Shown: positions 5,848 through 11,057, counted from the first letter of the stretch. The stretch is DNA of 11,121 nt from Parcubacteria group bacterium (GCA_016215765.1 JACRHY010000018.1:1-11121), one strand, 5' to 3'. The notes: generated from the letters alone by a model not told the origin. Numbers and translations are program-made.

Positions 5848-5899
5848 ACCCCGTTAGAAGTAGAGGCACGCTGTGCGCCCTCGCGACTTCTAACGGGGT
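5848..5899. repeat. Short hairpin repeat (copy B), arms ACCCCGTTAGAAGT
   Basis: ACCCCGTTAGAAGT (5848-5861) and ACTTCTAACGGGGT (5886-5899) are exact reverse complements around a 24-nt GC-rich loop that can itself fold weakly (GCAC/GTGC). Thirteen bases of each arm match the hairpin at 4025-4055. It ends 15 bp before the -35 box of the Cys-rich cassette. Confidence 0.8.
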
Positions 5900-5914
5900 T
5901 CACAAAACGCGGGC

Positions 5915-5943
5915 TTGACAAGTGTTTTTTTTCTTGTTTTAAT
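5915..5943 (+). promoter_or_regulatory. Strong sigma-70 type promoter of the Cys-rich cassette
   Basis: A perfect TTGACA (5915-5920) is followed after exactly 17 bp, including a run of eight Ts, by TTTAAT (5938-5943; five of six matches to TATAAT). Transcription from about 5950 would give a leader of roughly 43 nt with an extended Shine-Dalgarno sequence. It is the best consensus promoter in the window. Confidence 0.8.
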
Positions 5944-5992
5944 TTATGGCGATAAGGTCGTTTGAAAACAAAAAAGAGAGGAGGTGATTCAA

Positions 5993-6202
5993 ATGGCGAA
6001 GAAAGACGAGGTCAGGGAAGGTCTCGACAAGGAAGTCGAGAGGATGTTGGAGGGGATTTTCCCCGCCGCCGATGCGAAGGAGTGTCGGCAGTGCGGGGAG
6101 GACTGCCCTTGTGCCCAGACGCACAAGGCGGGGATTGTCTTCATGGATGAGGACATCACCACCACCGCCAAGCGGTTGGCGGTGGTGACGGTGAAGCGCT
6201 GA
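5993..6202 (+). CDS. Small Cys-rich protein of unknown function, 69 aa
   Basis: I do not recognise this protein. A charged N-terminal half, predicted helical (EVREGLDKEVERMLEGIF), is followed by a compact possible metal site, C31-x2-C34-x3-C38-x-C40-x3-H44 (ECRQCGEDCPC), then a short hydrophobic and basic C-terminal part. There is no signal peptide or membrane segment, so it is probably cytoplasmic. The cysteine spacing could bind zinc or an iron-sulfur cluster; this is inference. The start is ATG at 5993, 8 nt after AGGAGG in a 10-nt match to the 16S anti-Shine-Dalgarno sequence. A GTG at 5984 lies inside that site and is rejected. Lysine is almost always AAG, unlike the AAA-rich neighbours. 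It is the first gene of a two-gene unit under a strong promoter. Confidence 0.8.
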   Translation: MAKKDEVREGLDKEVERMLEGIFPAADAKECRQCGEDCPCAQTHKAGIVFMDEDITTTAKRLAVVTVKR

Positions 6203-6221
6203 TATACTGAAGTATATCAGC
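6198..6221. repeat. 11-bp inverted repeat overlapping the first Cys-rich gene's stop
   Basis: GCTGATATACT (6198-6208) and AGTATATCAGC (6211-6221) are exact reverse complements around GA. The TGA stop (6200-6202) lies in the left arm. The core matches the palindrome at 5797-5820. The hairpin ends 2 bp before the shared leader of the second gene and might act as an mRNA stabiliser or processing site between the two coding regions. Confidence 0.8.
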
Positions 6222-6244
6222 CCAAAAAGAGAGGAGGTGATAGC

Positions 6245-6457
6245 ATGAAGACGATCGATCGGATCGTTGCCGACATGGGCCGCGGCGTTGTTTGGCAGGG
6301 CGGCCAATGTCGGAGGAGTGGCGAGTGCTGCGAGGATTGCGGCACTTGCCGAAGAGTTGACGACCTGGATGTCGTCGACAAGATGCGAGCGCAAAACGCA
6401 CTCGCTCTCATAAGGGAGAGCGACATTGAAGTCGCTTTGGACCGGCTGCTTGTCTGA
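6245..6457 (+). CDS. Second small Cys-rich protein of unknown function, 70 aa
   Basis: I do not recognise this protein. A short N-terminal part precedes a cysteine cluster, C22-x5-C28-C29-x2-C32-x2-C35 (QCRRSGECCEDCGTC), and an acidic, predicted helical C-terminal half (DDLDVVDKMRAQNALALI). It is like the upstream 69-aa protein in size, charge and the presence of one central cysteine cluster, but cysteine spacing and order of parts differ, so common descent is not shown. The ATG stands 7 nt after AGGAGG, within the same 18-nt leader (AAAAAGAGAGGAGGTGAT) used by the first gene, so translation should be strong. No signal peptide or membrane helix is seen. Metal or iron-sulfur binding, or action together with the first protein, is inference. 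A terminator follows the stop. Confidence 0.8.
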   Translation: MKTIDRIVADMGRGVVWQGGQCRRSGECCEDCGTCRRVDDLDVVDKMRAQNALALIRESDIEVALDRLLV

Positions 6458-6480
6458 ATTGAACAGTCGGAATAAAATTC

Positions 6481-6518
6481 GGCCTCGCGAAATTTCGCGG
6501 GGCCTTTTCTTTTCTTTC
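6481..6518 (+). terminator. Strong intrinsic terminator of the Cys-rich cassette
   Basis: GGCCTCGCGAAA (6481-6492) pairs with TTTCGCGGGGCC (6493-6504) apart from one T-G wobble, followed by TTTTCTTTTCTTT. On the opposite strand the same hairpin is followed by GAATTTTATT, so it may also stop transcription from the converging toxin-antitoxin genes. Confidence 0.88.
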
Positions 6519-6567
6519 AATTCTTTTTTGCGAACGCGGATAATGCCAACGCAAGTTTTATTATTTT

Positions 6568-6828
6568 TTACTGATAGAGATTACTGTGCGTATCTATATC
6601 AATAAATAGCGCAACGCCTTTCTCTGCTAATTCGTATAATACGCGCAGATCGCCCGTAACGTTGAAACTTCTACAACGGGAGAATTTTCCATGGAGCGGG
6701 TGGTCGTTCAACGTTGGATGCGCGGCGTTTTTTATAAAAATCCCCACTCTTTCCTCAAACTTTTTCTTCTCGCCGCTTTTAAGTTTCTGAAATTTTTTCT
6801 TGAACTTTTTGACGTAGATGATTTTCAC
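6568..6828 (-). CDS. RelE/YafQ-type toxin (mRNA interferase), 86 aa
   Basis: Toxin of a type II toxin-antitoxin pair; RelE/YafQ relatives cut mRNA on the ribosome. Family features are the N-terminal KKFKKKFQKL helix; a central HPLHG (H43-G47); GDLRVLYEL with D60 and R62; and a C-terminal THSNLY with H81. H43, D60 and H81 stand where YafQ-type toxins carry their catalytic or RNA-contacting residues. The length is normal. Translation begins at GTG, which overlaps the antitoxin stop as GTGA (6825-6828), so toxin synthesis is probably coupled to antitoxin translation. It lies downstream of its antitoxin and converges on the Cys-rich cassette terminator. The subfamily is less certain than membership of the RelE superfamily. 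Confidence 0.9.
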   Translation of the reverse strand: MKIIYVKKFKKKFQKLKSGEKKKFEERVGIFIKNAAHPTLNDHPLHGKFSRCRSFNVTGDLRVLYELAEKGVALFIDIDTHSNLYQ

Positions 6829-7100
6829 TTTGCGCTCAAGCTTTTCATAAGACTTTTTGCATTTTCAAACGGCCCGACGATATTTTCCCCGCTCTTATAG
6901 TCCTTAATGGCTTGTCCGATCTCTTTTTCCACCTCGGGGCGCAATTGCGGCTCAAGGGAAAAACGTACCGCGCGTTCCCGAATGAATTCTTTCAGATAGG
7001 CGTTTATCACCGCGCTTAAAGGGAGTCCCATGTCGGCGGCAATGCGTTGCGCGCTCTCTTTCACTTCTTTATCGGCTTTTATGTTGATTATTGTTTTCAT
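6825..7100 (-). CDS. RelB/DinJ-family antitoxin, 91 aa
   Basis: Antitoxin that would neutralise the adjacent RelE/YafQ-type toxin and repress the operon. The N terminus MKTIINIKADKEVKESAQRI followed by MGLPLSAVINAYLKEFI (25-41) is the ribbon-helix-helix DNA-binding fold typical of RelB/DinJ: one beta strand and two helices, with the conserved G-x-[ST]-x2-[AS] turn here as GLPLSA. The C-terminal half is charged and would wrap the toxin. The ATG has no Shine-Dalgarno sequence; a good promoter ends 6 nt before it, so the message is predicted to be leaderless. A symmetric operator sits directly upstream. Stop and toxin start overlap by 4 nt. Confidence 0.92.
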   Translation of the reverse strand: MKTIINIKADKEVKESAQRIAADMGLPLSAVINAYLKEFIRERAVRFSLEPQLRPEVEKEIGQAIKDYKSGENIVGPFENAKSLMKSLSAK

Positions 7101-7135
7101 GTATCTATTGTATATACGACAGATACGTCCGTCAA
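7101..7135 (-). promoter_or_regulatory. Promoter and operator of the relBE-like operon
   Basis: On the minus strand TTGACG (7130-7135) and TACAAT (7107-7112) lie 17 bp apart, and the predicted start coincides with the A of the antitoxin ATG at 7100. A nested palindrome covers 7101-7126: outer arms GTATCT and AGATAC flank a central GTATATAC with 3 bp on each side. The symmetry suits a ribbon-helix-helix repressor, so autoregulation is likely. Confidence 0.7.
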
Positions 7136-7180
7136 ATCGTTCGTTGTGGATAACTCACCCTTGCGTGAAAATCGTGAGGT

Positions 7181-7209
7181 TTGCTTTTAGCGGATAAAAA
7201 AGATAAATT
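7181..7209 (+). promoter_or_regulatory. Possible promoter of the CPTC membrane protein gene
   Basis: TTGCTT (7181-7186) and TAAATT (7204-7209) are 17 bp apart but each matches consensus at only four of six positions. The -10 ends 8 nt before the ATG at 7218. The assignment is weak and rests mainly on spacing. Confidence 0.3.
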
Positions 7210-7217
7210 TAACGGCA

Positions 7218-8678
7218 ATGGCGCTTTTGAAAAAAATCTTTTCCGATTTTTATTATCTGCTGACGGCCGCCGCCGCCGCGGTTTTTTTGGTCGCCGTTTA
7301 TCTCTGGCTGTTGCAGAAAAATTCCACGGCGGTGAATTTTTATCTGATGTACGGAGAAGCGCCGTTTTATTTCTGGCCCTATACCCTACTGACTTTTCTC
7401 TCGGTGGTTTTATTCGGAATAAGCGCGGCCGTTTCCCTTTACGCCTGGCAAAACTCGGCGTGGCGGAAAAATCTGGCTTCCGGAGGCGCCGGCGCTTTGG
7501 GCGCTTTTTCGGGCGCGCTCGCTTCGGCCTGCCCGACCTGCGGCGCTTTTCTGCTTTCTTTTTTCGGCGCGGCCGGCGGACTGGCGTTTCTGCCTTTTAA
7601 GGGGTTGGAGATAAAGCTTTTAAGCGTTCTCCTGCTCTCGCTTTCTCTTTGGCTGACGCTGAGATATTTAAATAAATCGGAAGCGTGCGAGGCCTGTGTC
7701 GCGCCTGCCCGTCCGGCAGGCGGGCCCGTCGTTTCGGAACCGGAAGAAACAAAATCTTTCGCCGCGCCGCTGGCCGTTCTGCTGGCGACGCTGATTTTGG
7801 GGAGCGGCTTGTTAAAGACCGAGGCGGCCGCGTGGCGGGAAAAATACGGCGGCGGAGCGGAAGCGAAAGTGGAAAGCGCCAAAAAAGAATCCGCGGACGC
7901 CGGCGGCCTTATGGAAAAAATCGCCGCGGAAGTTCTACCGGCCGAAGGATTTCGGACGCGCGTCGTTCTCGGCGATGCCCTGCCGAAACTGGTTGCCGCG
8001 GGCGTCATTGATTTGGAAAAATTCCGCCGGCTTTACGAAGAGCGGGGCGGCTTATCGGAAAATCAGCTGAAAATTTTAACCGAACCGTCCCGCGAGCCGC
8101 TCGTCATCAGAGCCGACAACGCCGGTTTTCTCGTTAATGTCCTTTGGGCGGTCGGATTGTCCAACAAAACCGAATTTAACAAAGTCAGTCCGCTTAACGG
8201 CGACGATCTTTTCCGCTTCGCTTCAACCGGCGGGTGGCGGCTGGGCAAAGAAGACAACGGAGGCAGTTATTTCAACCGCGTTAAAGCGATAGAATTGACG
8301 CCGGCGCAGGAGGCGAAGGTTTTGGAAATGGCGAAAAACATTTATCGTCCCTGCTGCAACAATTCCACCTTTTTTCAGGATTGTAATCACGGCTCGGCGA
8401 TGCTGGGGCTTTTGGAACTCGGCGTTTCCCAGGGAATTTCCGAAGAAGAGCTTTATCGCGCCGCCCTCGCTTTCAATTCTTTTTGGTTTCCCAGCAATTA
8501 CGTTTCCACCGCCGCTTATTTTAAAGTCGCCAAGGAAACGGATTGGAGCGACGTTGATCCGAGGGCGATTCTCGGCATTGATTACTCAAGCGCGAGCGGC
8601 TGGAACAAAAACATCGGAGCGGAAGTTGAAAAACTCGGCCTTGTGCCGAAAAGAAACGGCGGCGGTTGCGGCGCGTAA
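7218..8678 (+). CDS. Polytopic membrane protein with CPTC motif and large Cys/His-containing C-terminal domain, 486 aa
   Basis: I do not recognise a named family. The N-terminal 200 residues contain about five hydrophobic helices: 14-33, 51-76, 89-124, 131-150 and 182-199. Helix 3 carries C105-PT-C108 within SACPTCGAFLLSFFG, a possible thiol-redox or metal/heme-contact pair in the membrane. A second pair, C157-EA-C160, sits in the loop before helix 5. Residues 200-486 are hydrophilic with the striking motif RPCCNNSTFFQDCNHG (C379, C380, C389, H391), then aromatic stretches (FNSFWFPSNYVST) and a Cys-bearing GGGCGA tail (C484). Two vicinal cysteines plus Cys-His could hold a metal or undergo thiol exchange; function is unknown. 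The ATG lacks a Shine-Dalgarno sequence. xseA follows after 33 bp. A small palindrome in the 157-182 loop may be inserted DNA. Confidence 0.85.
   Translation: MALLKKIFSDFYYLLTAAAAAVFLVAVYLWLLQKNSTAVNFYLMYGEAPFYFWPYTLLTFLSVVLFGISAAVSLYAWQNSAWRKNLASGGAGALGAFSGALASACPTCGAFLLSFFGAAGGLAFLPFKGLEIKLLSVLLLSLSLWLTLRYLNKSEACEACVAPARPAGGPVVSEPEETKSFAAPLAVLLATLILGSGLLKTEAAAWREKYGGGAEAKVESAKKESADAGGLMEKIAAEVLPAEGFRTRVVLGDALPKLVAAGVIDLEKFRRLYEERGGLSENQLKILTEPSREPLVIRADNAGFLVNVLWAVGLSNKTEFNKVSPLNGDDLFRFASTGGWRLGKEDNGGSYFNRVKAIELTPAQEAKVLEMAKNIYRPCCNNSTFFQDCNHGSAMLGLLELGVSQGISEEELYRAALAFNSFWFPSNYVSTAAYFKVAKETDWSDVDPRAILGIDYSSASGWNKNIGAEVEKLGLVPKRNGGGCGA
7703..7721. repeat. In-frame 7-bp inverted repeat in a loop-coding region
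   Basis: GCCTGCC (7703-7709) and GGCAGGC (7715-7721) flank CGTCC. The element encodes part of the Ala/Pro/Gly-rich APARPAGGPV segment between helices 4 and 5 of the membrane protein, a place tolerant of insertions. It resembles short GC-rich palindromes scattered through some bacterial genomes; only one copy is in this window. Confidence 0.5.
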
Positions 8679-8711
8679 GGCGTCGCAAGTTTTTTACGCG
8701 ATAAGGGTTTT

Positions 8712-10208
8712 ATGAATTCCATGAACGATTTGGCGTTGCGGTTGAAAAATTGGCGGAATAAACTGGCTGTCCAAAAAGGCATTGAGCCGTTTAAAATTCT
8801 CCAGAATAAGACGATTGAAGAAATCGCCGGAAAATTGCCGGCGACATCCGAAGAATTGAGAGCGATCAAAGGCATCGGCGACAAAAAACTGAAAGAATAC
8901 GGCGGGGAGATTTTGAAAATAATCGCCTCGCGGACAAATGATGAAAGTAGCGATGAGAGCGGCGATGAAAATGGCGCGGCAGCGGCGGCAGCCTCTTTTG
9001 TTGAGGTGGCGGGAGAAAAGGCCGTTTTTTCCGTCAGTGAATTTCTGGATTATTTAAACGCTCTCGTTTCCGGACGCGAGGTTTTCATCCGCGGGGAAAT
9101 AAGCCAGATGCAAAAACGCGATCGCGCCGTTTATTTTTCCCTTAAAGACAAAGACGACGCGTCGGTGGTTAATTGTTTTCTTTCGCGGTGGCGTTACGAC
9201 GGGTTGGGGGTTGAGCTGGAAGAGGGAATGGAGGTGAAAATCAGCGGCCGGCCGGAAGTGTACAAGGCCTCGGGGCGGCTGAGCGTCATCGTTTCCGGCA
9301 TTGAGCCGGTCGGCGAAGGCGCATTGAAAAAGGCCTACGAGCTGCTGAAAAAGAAACTTCAAAACGAAGGGCTGTTTTCCCGCAAGCGGCCCCTGCCGAA
9401 ATTCGTCCGTCGCATCGGCCTGATCACCTCCAAAAACGGCGCCGTTATCCATGATTTTCTGAACAATCTCGGCAAGTTCGGATTTGAGATAAATTTTTAC
9501 GACGCGCGAGTGGAAGGAATTGAGGCCGTTTCGGATATCGTCGCGGGGATAAATCGGCTCAATAAAAGCCACCGCCAAGGCGGGACAAGCGAAAATAATT
9601 TAGACGCCATCGTGATAATCCGCGGCGGCGGGAGTTTGGAAAGTTTGCAGGCGTTCAACAATGAAAAAACGGCGCGGGCGATTTTTGATTCGGTTATTCC
9701 GGTGATCTGCGGAATAGGCCACGATATTGACGTTCCCATCGCTTCGCTGGCCGCCGATCTTTCCGTGTCCACGCCGACGGCGGTAACGGTTATTTTGAAC
9801 AACCCCTACCAACTTCTGCGCGAGCGCATCGCCCATCTGCGGCGGGAGCTGACGAGGAATTTTTCCGATATTCTCGGCGGCTTGCGGGAAAAAACGGACG
9901 CCGGAAATCTGCTCCTTGTTTTTGAAAGAGGATTGGAAACAATCAAGCATAAAGCGACGATCGTCGCCCGCCGGCAGGCGTTTGACGTTTTCGGAAACGC
10001 CGTTTTGCGCGCCGGCGCCAAAATAGACCACGCCCGGAAATTTTTGGCGGCCGTCAATCCGGAGAGAAATCTGAAACTCGGCTACGCCATCGCCGTCGGC
10101 GAAAACGGACGGATGATCAAAAGCGTCAAAGACGTCGCGGTCGGCGAAAAACTGACGACGCGGCTGTCCGACGGGAAAATCGGTTCGCGGGTGGAGAATA
10201 TCGGCTGA
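8712..10208 (+). CDS. xseA: Exonuclease VII large subunit with N-terminal HRDC-like domain, 498 aa
   Basis: Catalytic subunit of exonuclease VII, which degrades single-stranded DNA from both ends in repair. The XseA part begins near residue 104: OB-fold (VFSVSEFLDYLNALV... GEISQMQKRDRAVYFSLKD, about 104-200), then the nuclease core with RRIGLITSKNGAVIHDFL (233-250), VIIRGGGSLESLQAFN (301-316) and VICGIGHDIDVPIASLAADL (331-350; H337 and D340 are the expected catalytic pair), a coiled region, and the C-terminal LGYAIAVGENG segment. Residues 6-72 form an extra domain like HRDC: IEPFKILQNKTIEEIAGKLP plus LRAIKGIGDKKLKEYG with its helix-hairpin-like GIG, joined by an acidic, Ala-rich linker (75-96). 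The usual large subunit is about 400-450 aa. The ATG at 8712 is preceded by GATAAG 6 nt upstream; an in-frame ATG at 8721 is possible. xseB starts 18 bp downstream. Confidence 0.97.
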   Translation: MNSMNDLALRLKNWRNKLAVQKGIEPFKILQNKTIEEIAGKLPATSEELRAIKGIGDKKLKEYGGEILKIIASRTNDESSDESGDENGAAAAAASFVEVAGEKAVFSVSEFLDYLNALVSGREVFIRGEISQMQKRDRAVYFSLKDKDDASVVNCFLSRWRYDGLGVELEEGMEVKISGRPEVYKASGRLSVIVSGIEPVGEGALKKAYELLKKKLQNEGLFSRKRPLPKFVRRIGLITSKNGAVIHDFLNNLGKFGFEINFYDARVEGIEAVSDIVAGINRLNKSHRQGGTSENNLDAIVIIRGGGSLESLQAFNNEKTARAIFDSVIPVICGIGHDIDVPIASLAADLSVSTPTAVTVILNNPYQLLRERIAHLRRELTRNFSDILGGLREKTDAGNLLLVFERGLETIKHKATIVARRQAFDVFGNAVLRAGAKIDHARKFLAAVNPERNLKLGYAIAVGENGRMIKSVKDVAVGEKLTTRLSDGKIGSRVENIG

Positions 10209-10214
10209 ATTCGT

Positions 10215-10220
10215 TATACT
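10215..10220 (+). promoter_or_regulatory. Possible internal -10 box before xseB
   Basis: TATACT lies in the 18-bp xseA-xseB gap and ends 6 nt before the xseB ATG; a weak -35 (TGGAGA, 10192-10197) is 17 bp upstream. It could give a leaderless xseB message besides the xseA read-through. Confidence 0.4.
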
Positions 10221-10226
10221 TTTCGC

Positions 10227-10427
10227 ATGGAAAAAAAAGAAAGCATCTCCAAGCTGCTCGCCGATCTGGAAAGCGCCATCGGCTGGTTTGAAAAGCAGAA
10301 TGATCTTGACCTTGAAGAAGGGTTGAAAAAAGTCCGCGAAGGGGCGGATTTGATAAAGGAACTGAAAAAACGGCTTCAGGACGTGGAAAACGAGTTTAGC
10401 GACATCAAAAAAGAACTGGAAGAATAA
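10227..10427 (+). CDS. xseB: Exonuclease VII small subunit, 66 aa
   Basis: Small regulatory subunit that assembles in several copies around the coiled region of XseA. The family pattern is clear: SISKLLADLESAIGWFEKQNDLDLEEGLKKVREGADLIKELKKRLQDVE, two helices forming a helical hairpin with the DLDLEEGL turn, where XseB proteins usually show a D-x-[SP]-LE-E-x-[LV] segment. Length (60-80 aa is usual) and the position directly after xseA confirm it. The glutamate-rich C-terminal tail is normal. There is no Shine-Dalgarno sequence; expression could come by read-through or from the TATACT box at 10215. The stop TAA is followed at the next base by a 38-bp repeat. Confidence 0.95.
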   Translation: MEKKESISKLLADLESAIGWFEKQNDLDLEEGLKKVREGADLIKELKKRLQDVENEFSDIKKELEE

Positions 10428-10465
10428 ACGGAATCTTGCAAAAAACGAGGCGCGTCGGCGACGCT
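10428..10465. repeat. 38-bp direct repeat, left copy
   Basis: A perfect 38-bp match to 10990-11027 (begins ACGGAATCTTGC, ends GGCGACGCT). It begins at the base after the xseB stop. Its right part holds the small palindrome GCGTCGGCGACGC (10452-10464). Together the copies bracket a more AT-rich toxin-antitoxin module. Confidence 0.95.
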
Positions 10466-10473
10466 TTGGCGAA

Positions 10474-10503
10474 TTGACTCCGGATTTTTGATTGTGATAA
10501 AAT
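10474..10503 (+). promoter_or_regulatory. Promoter of the second toxin-antitoxin pair
   Basis: TTGACT (10474-10479) is followed after 18 bp by TAAAAT (10498-10503), which has a TGA extension just upstream. The hexamer ends 7 nt before the antitoxin ATG, so a leaderless message is predicted. Confidence 0.6.
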
Positions 10504-10510
10504 AAAACAC

Positions 10511-10705
10511 ATGACAACAATCACTATTCCAAAAGAACAAAAGGGGGCATTGGTGCCCATTTTAAAAGAATTAAAAAAAGTAAATGCTTATCTTGAAAAG
10601 CTTCTGGTTATTATTCCCGAAGAAAGCTTAAAAGAGTATAAAAGCCCGTCTCGGATTAAGAATTCTTATCTCAAAACAATTAAAGATTACCCTCCTGAAG
10701 AATAA
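10511..10705 (+). CDS. Probable antitoxin of a type II toxin-antitoxin pair, 64 aa
   Basis: I cannot assign this small protein to a named antitoxin family. The call rests on context: its stop overlaps the start of a RelE/ParE-like toxin by one base (TAATG), both share one promoter, and the size fits. The sequence begins with a strand-like TTITIPKEQ, continues with an amphipathic helix (ALVPILKELKKVNAYLEKLL) and ends in a charged, probably flexible tail (EYKSPSRIKNSYLKTIKDYPPEE) suited to wrapping a toxin. No clear DNA-binding motif can be seen. Codons are rich in A and T compared with xseA and xseB, which agrees with separate origin. It has no Shine-Dalgarno sequence. Confidence 0.75.
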   Translation: MTTITIPKEQKGALVPILKELKKVNAYLEKLLVIIPEESLKEYKSPSRIKNSYLKTIKDYPPEE

Positions 10706-10962
10706 TGATTGTTATTAAGACCGAGGATTTCAGGAAAGAATTAGGCAAATTGCCTAATGAGATTAAAAAATTGTTTCAAAAACAAGCGTCTATATTCAAA
10801 GGAAATTGGCTTGATCAGAGATTGCACACCAAAAGAATTAAAGAACTATCGGGTGCCTATTCTTTCAGACTTACCCGACGTTATCGAGCCGTTTTTTATT
10901 TTAAAAATAACAATGAAGCGATATTTTTTAGTATCGGCCACAGAAAAGATATTTACAATTAA
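10705..10962 (+). CDS. RelE/ParE-superfamily toxin, 85 aa
   Basis: Small basic protein with the RelE/ParE fold pattern: KTEDFRKELGKLPNEIKKLFQKQASIF forms the N-terminal strand and helices; KRIKELSGAYSFRLTRRYRAVFYF (43-66) contains the strand pair with R54, R57-R58 and R60; and the C-terminal FFSIGHRKDIYN has the G-H-R-x-D-I-Y ending shared by many RelE-like toxins. Those related to RelE cleave ribosome-bound mRNA, while ParE relatives poison gyrase; the sequence does not decide between them. Its ATG overlaps the antitoxin stop (TAATG), so the two genes are translationally coupled. Length is normal and the frame intact. It lies between two 38-bp repeats and has AT-rich codons. Confidence 0.85.
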   Translation: MIVIKTEDFRKELGKLPNEIKKLFQKQASIFKGNWLDQRLHTKRIKELSGAYSFRLTRRYRAVFYFKNNNEAIFFSIGHRKDIYN

Positions 10963-10989
10963 AAAAGAACCGAAAGCTTAAACGTCGTC

Positions 10990-11027
10990 ACGGAATCTTG
11001 CAAAAAACGAGGCGCGTCGGCGACGCT
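10990..11027. repeat. 38-bp direct repeat, right copy
   Basis: Identical to 10428-10465, with starts 562 bp apart. It lies 27 bp after the toxin stop; the sequences outside the repeats differ. The copies might have arisen by insertion or by recombination between hairpin-bearing sites. Confidence 0.95.
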
Positions 11028-11057
11028 CCAGCTGACACCCCATTTAATCGCGGGTTG

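Noticed and set aside
5984..5992. GTG at 5984 as start of the first Cys-rich protein
   Set aside because: The codon lies inside the Shine-Dalgarno sequence AGGAGGTGAT; the ATG at 5993 has ideal spacing.
5939..6520. 193-aa open frame on the minus strand across the Cys-rich cassette
   Set aside because: It runs antisense through the promoter end, two genes with strong ribosome binding sites and the terminator hairpin. The translated hairpin and its low-complexity protein show it is a shadow frame.
7439..8008. 189-aa minus-strand frame
   Set aside because: Antisense to the CPTC membrane protein gene; Ala/Ser/Pro/Arg-rich product caused by GC-rich codons on the other strand.
9600..10520. 306-aa minus-strand frame
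   Set aside because: It is antisense to xseA and xseB, both of which are certain; the Phe-rich product is typical of a shadow frame.
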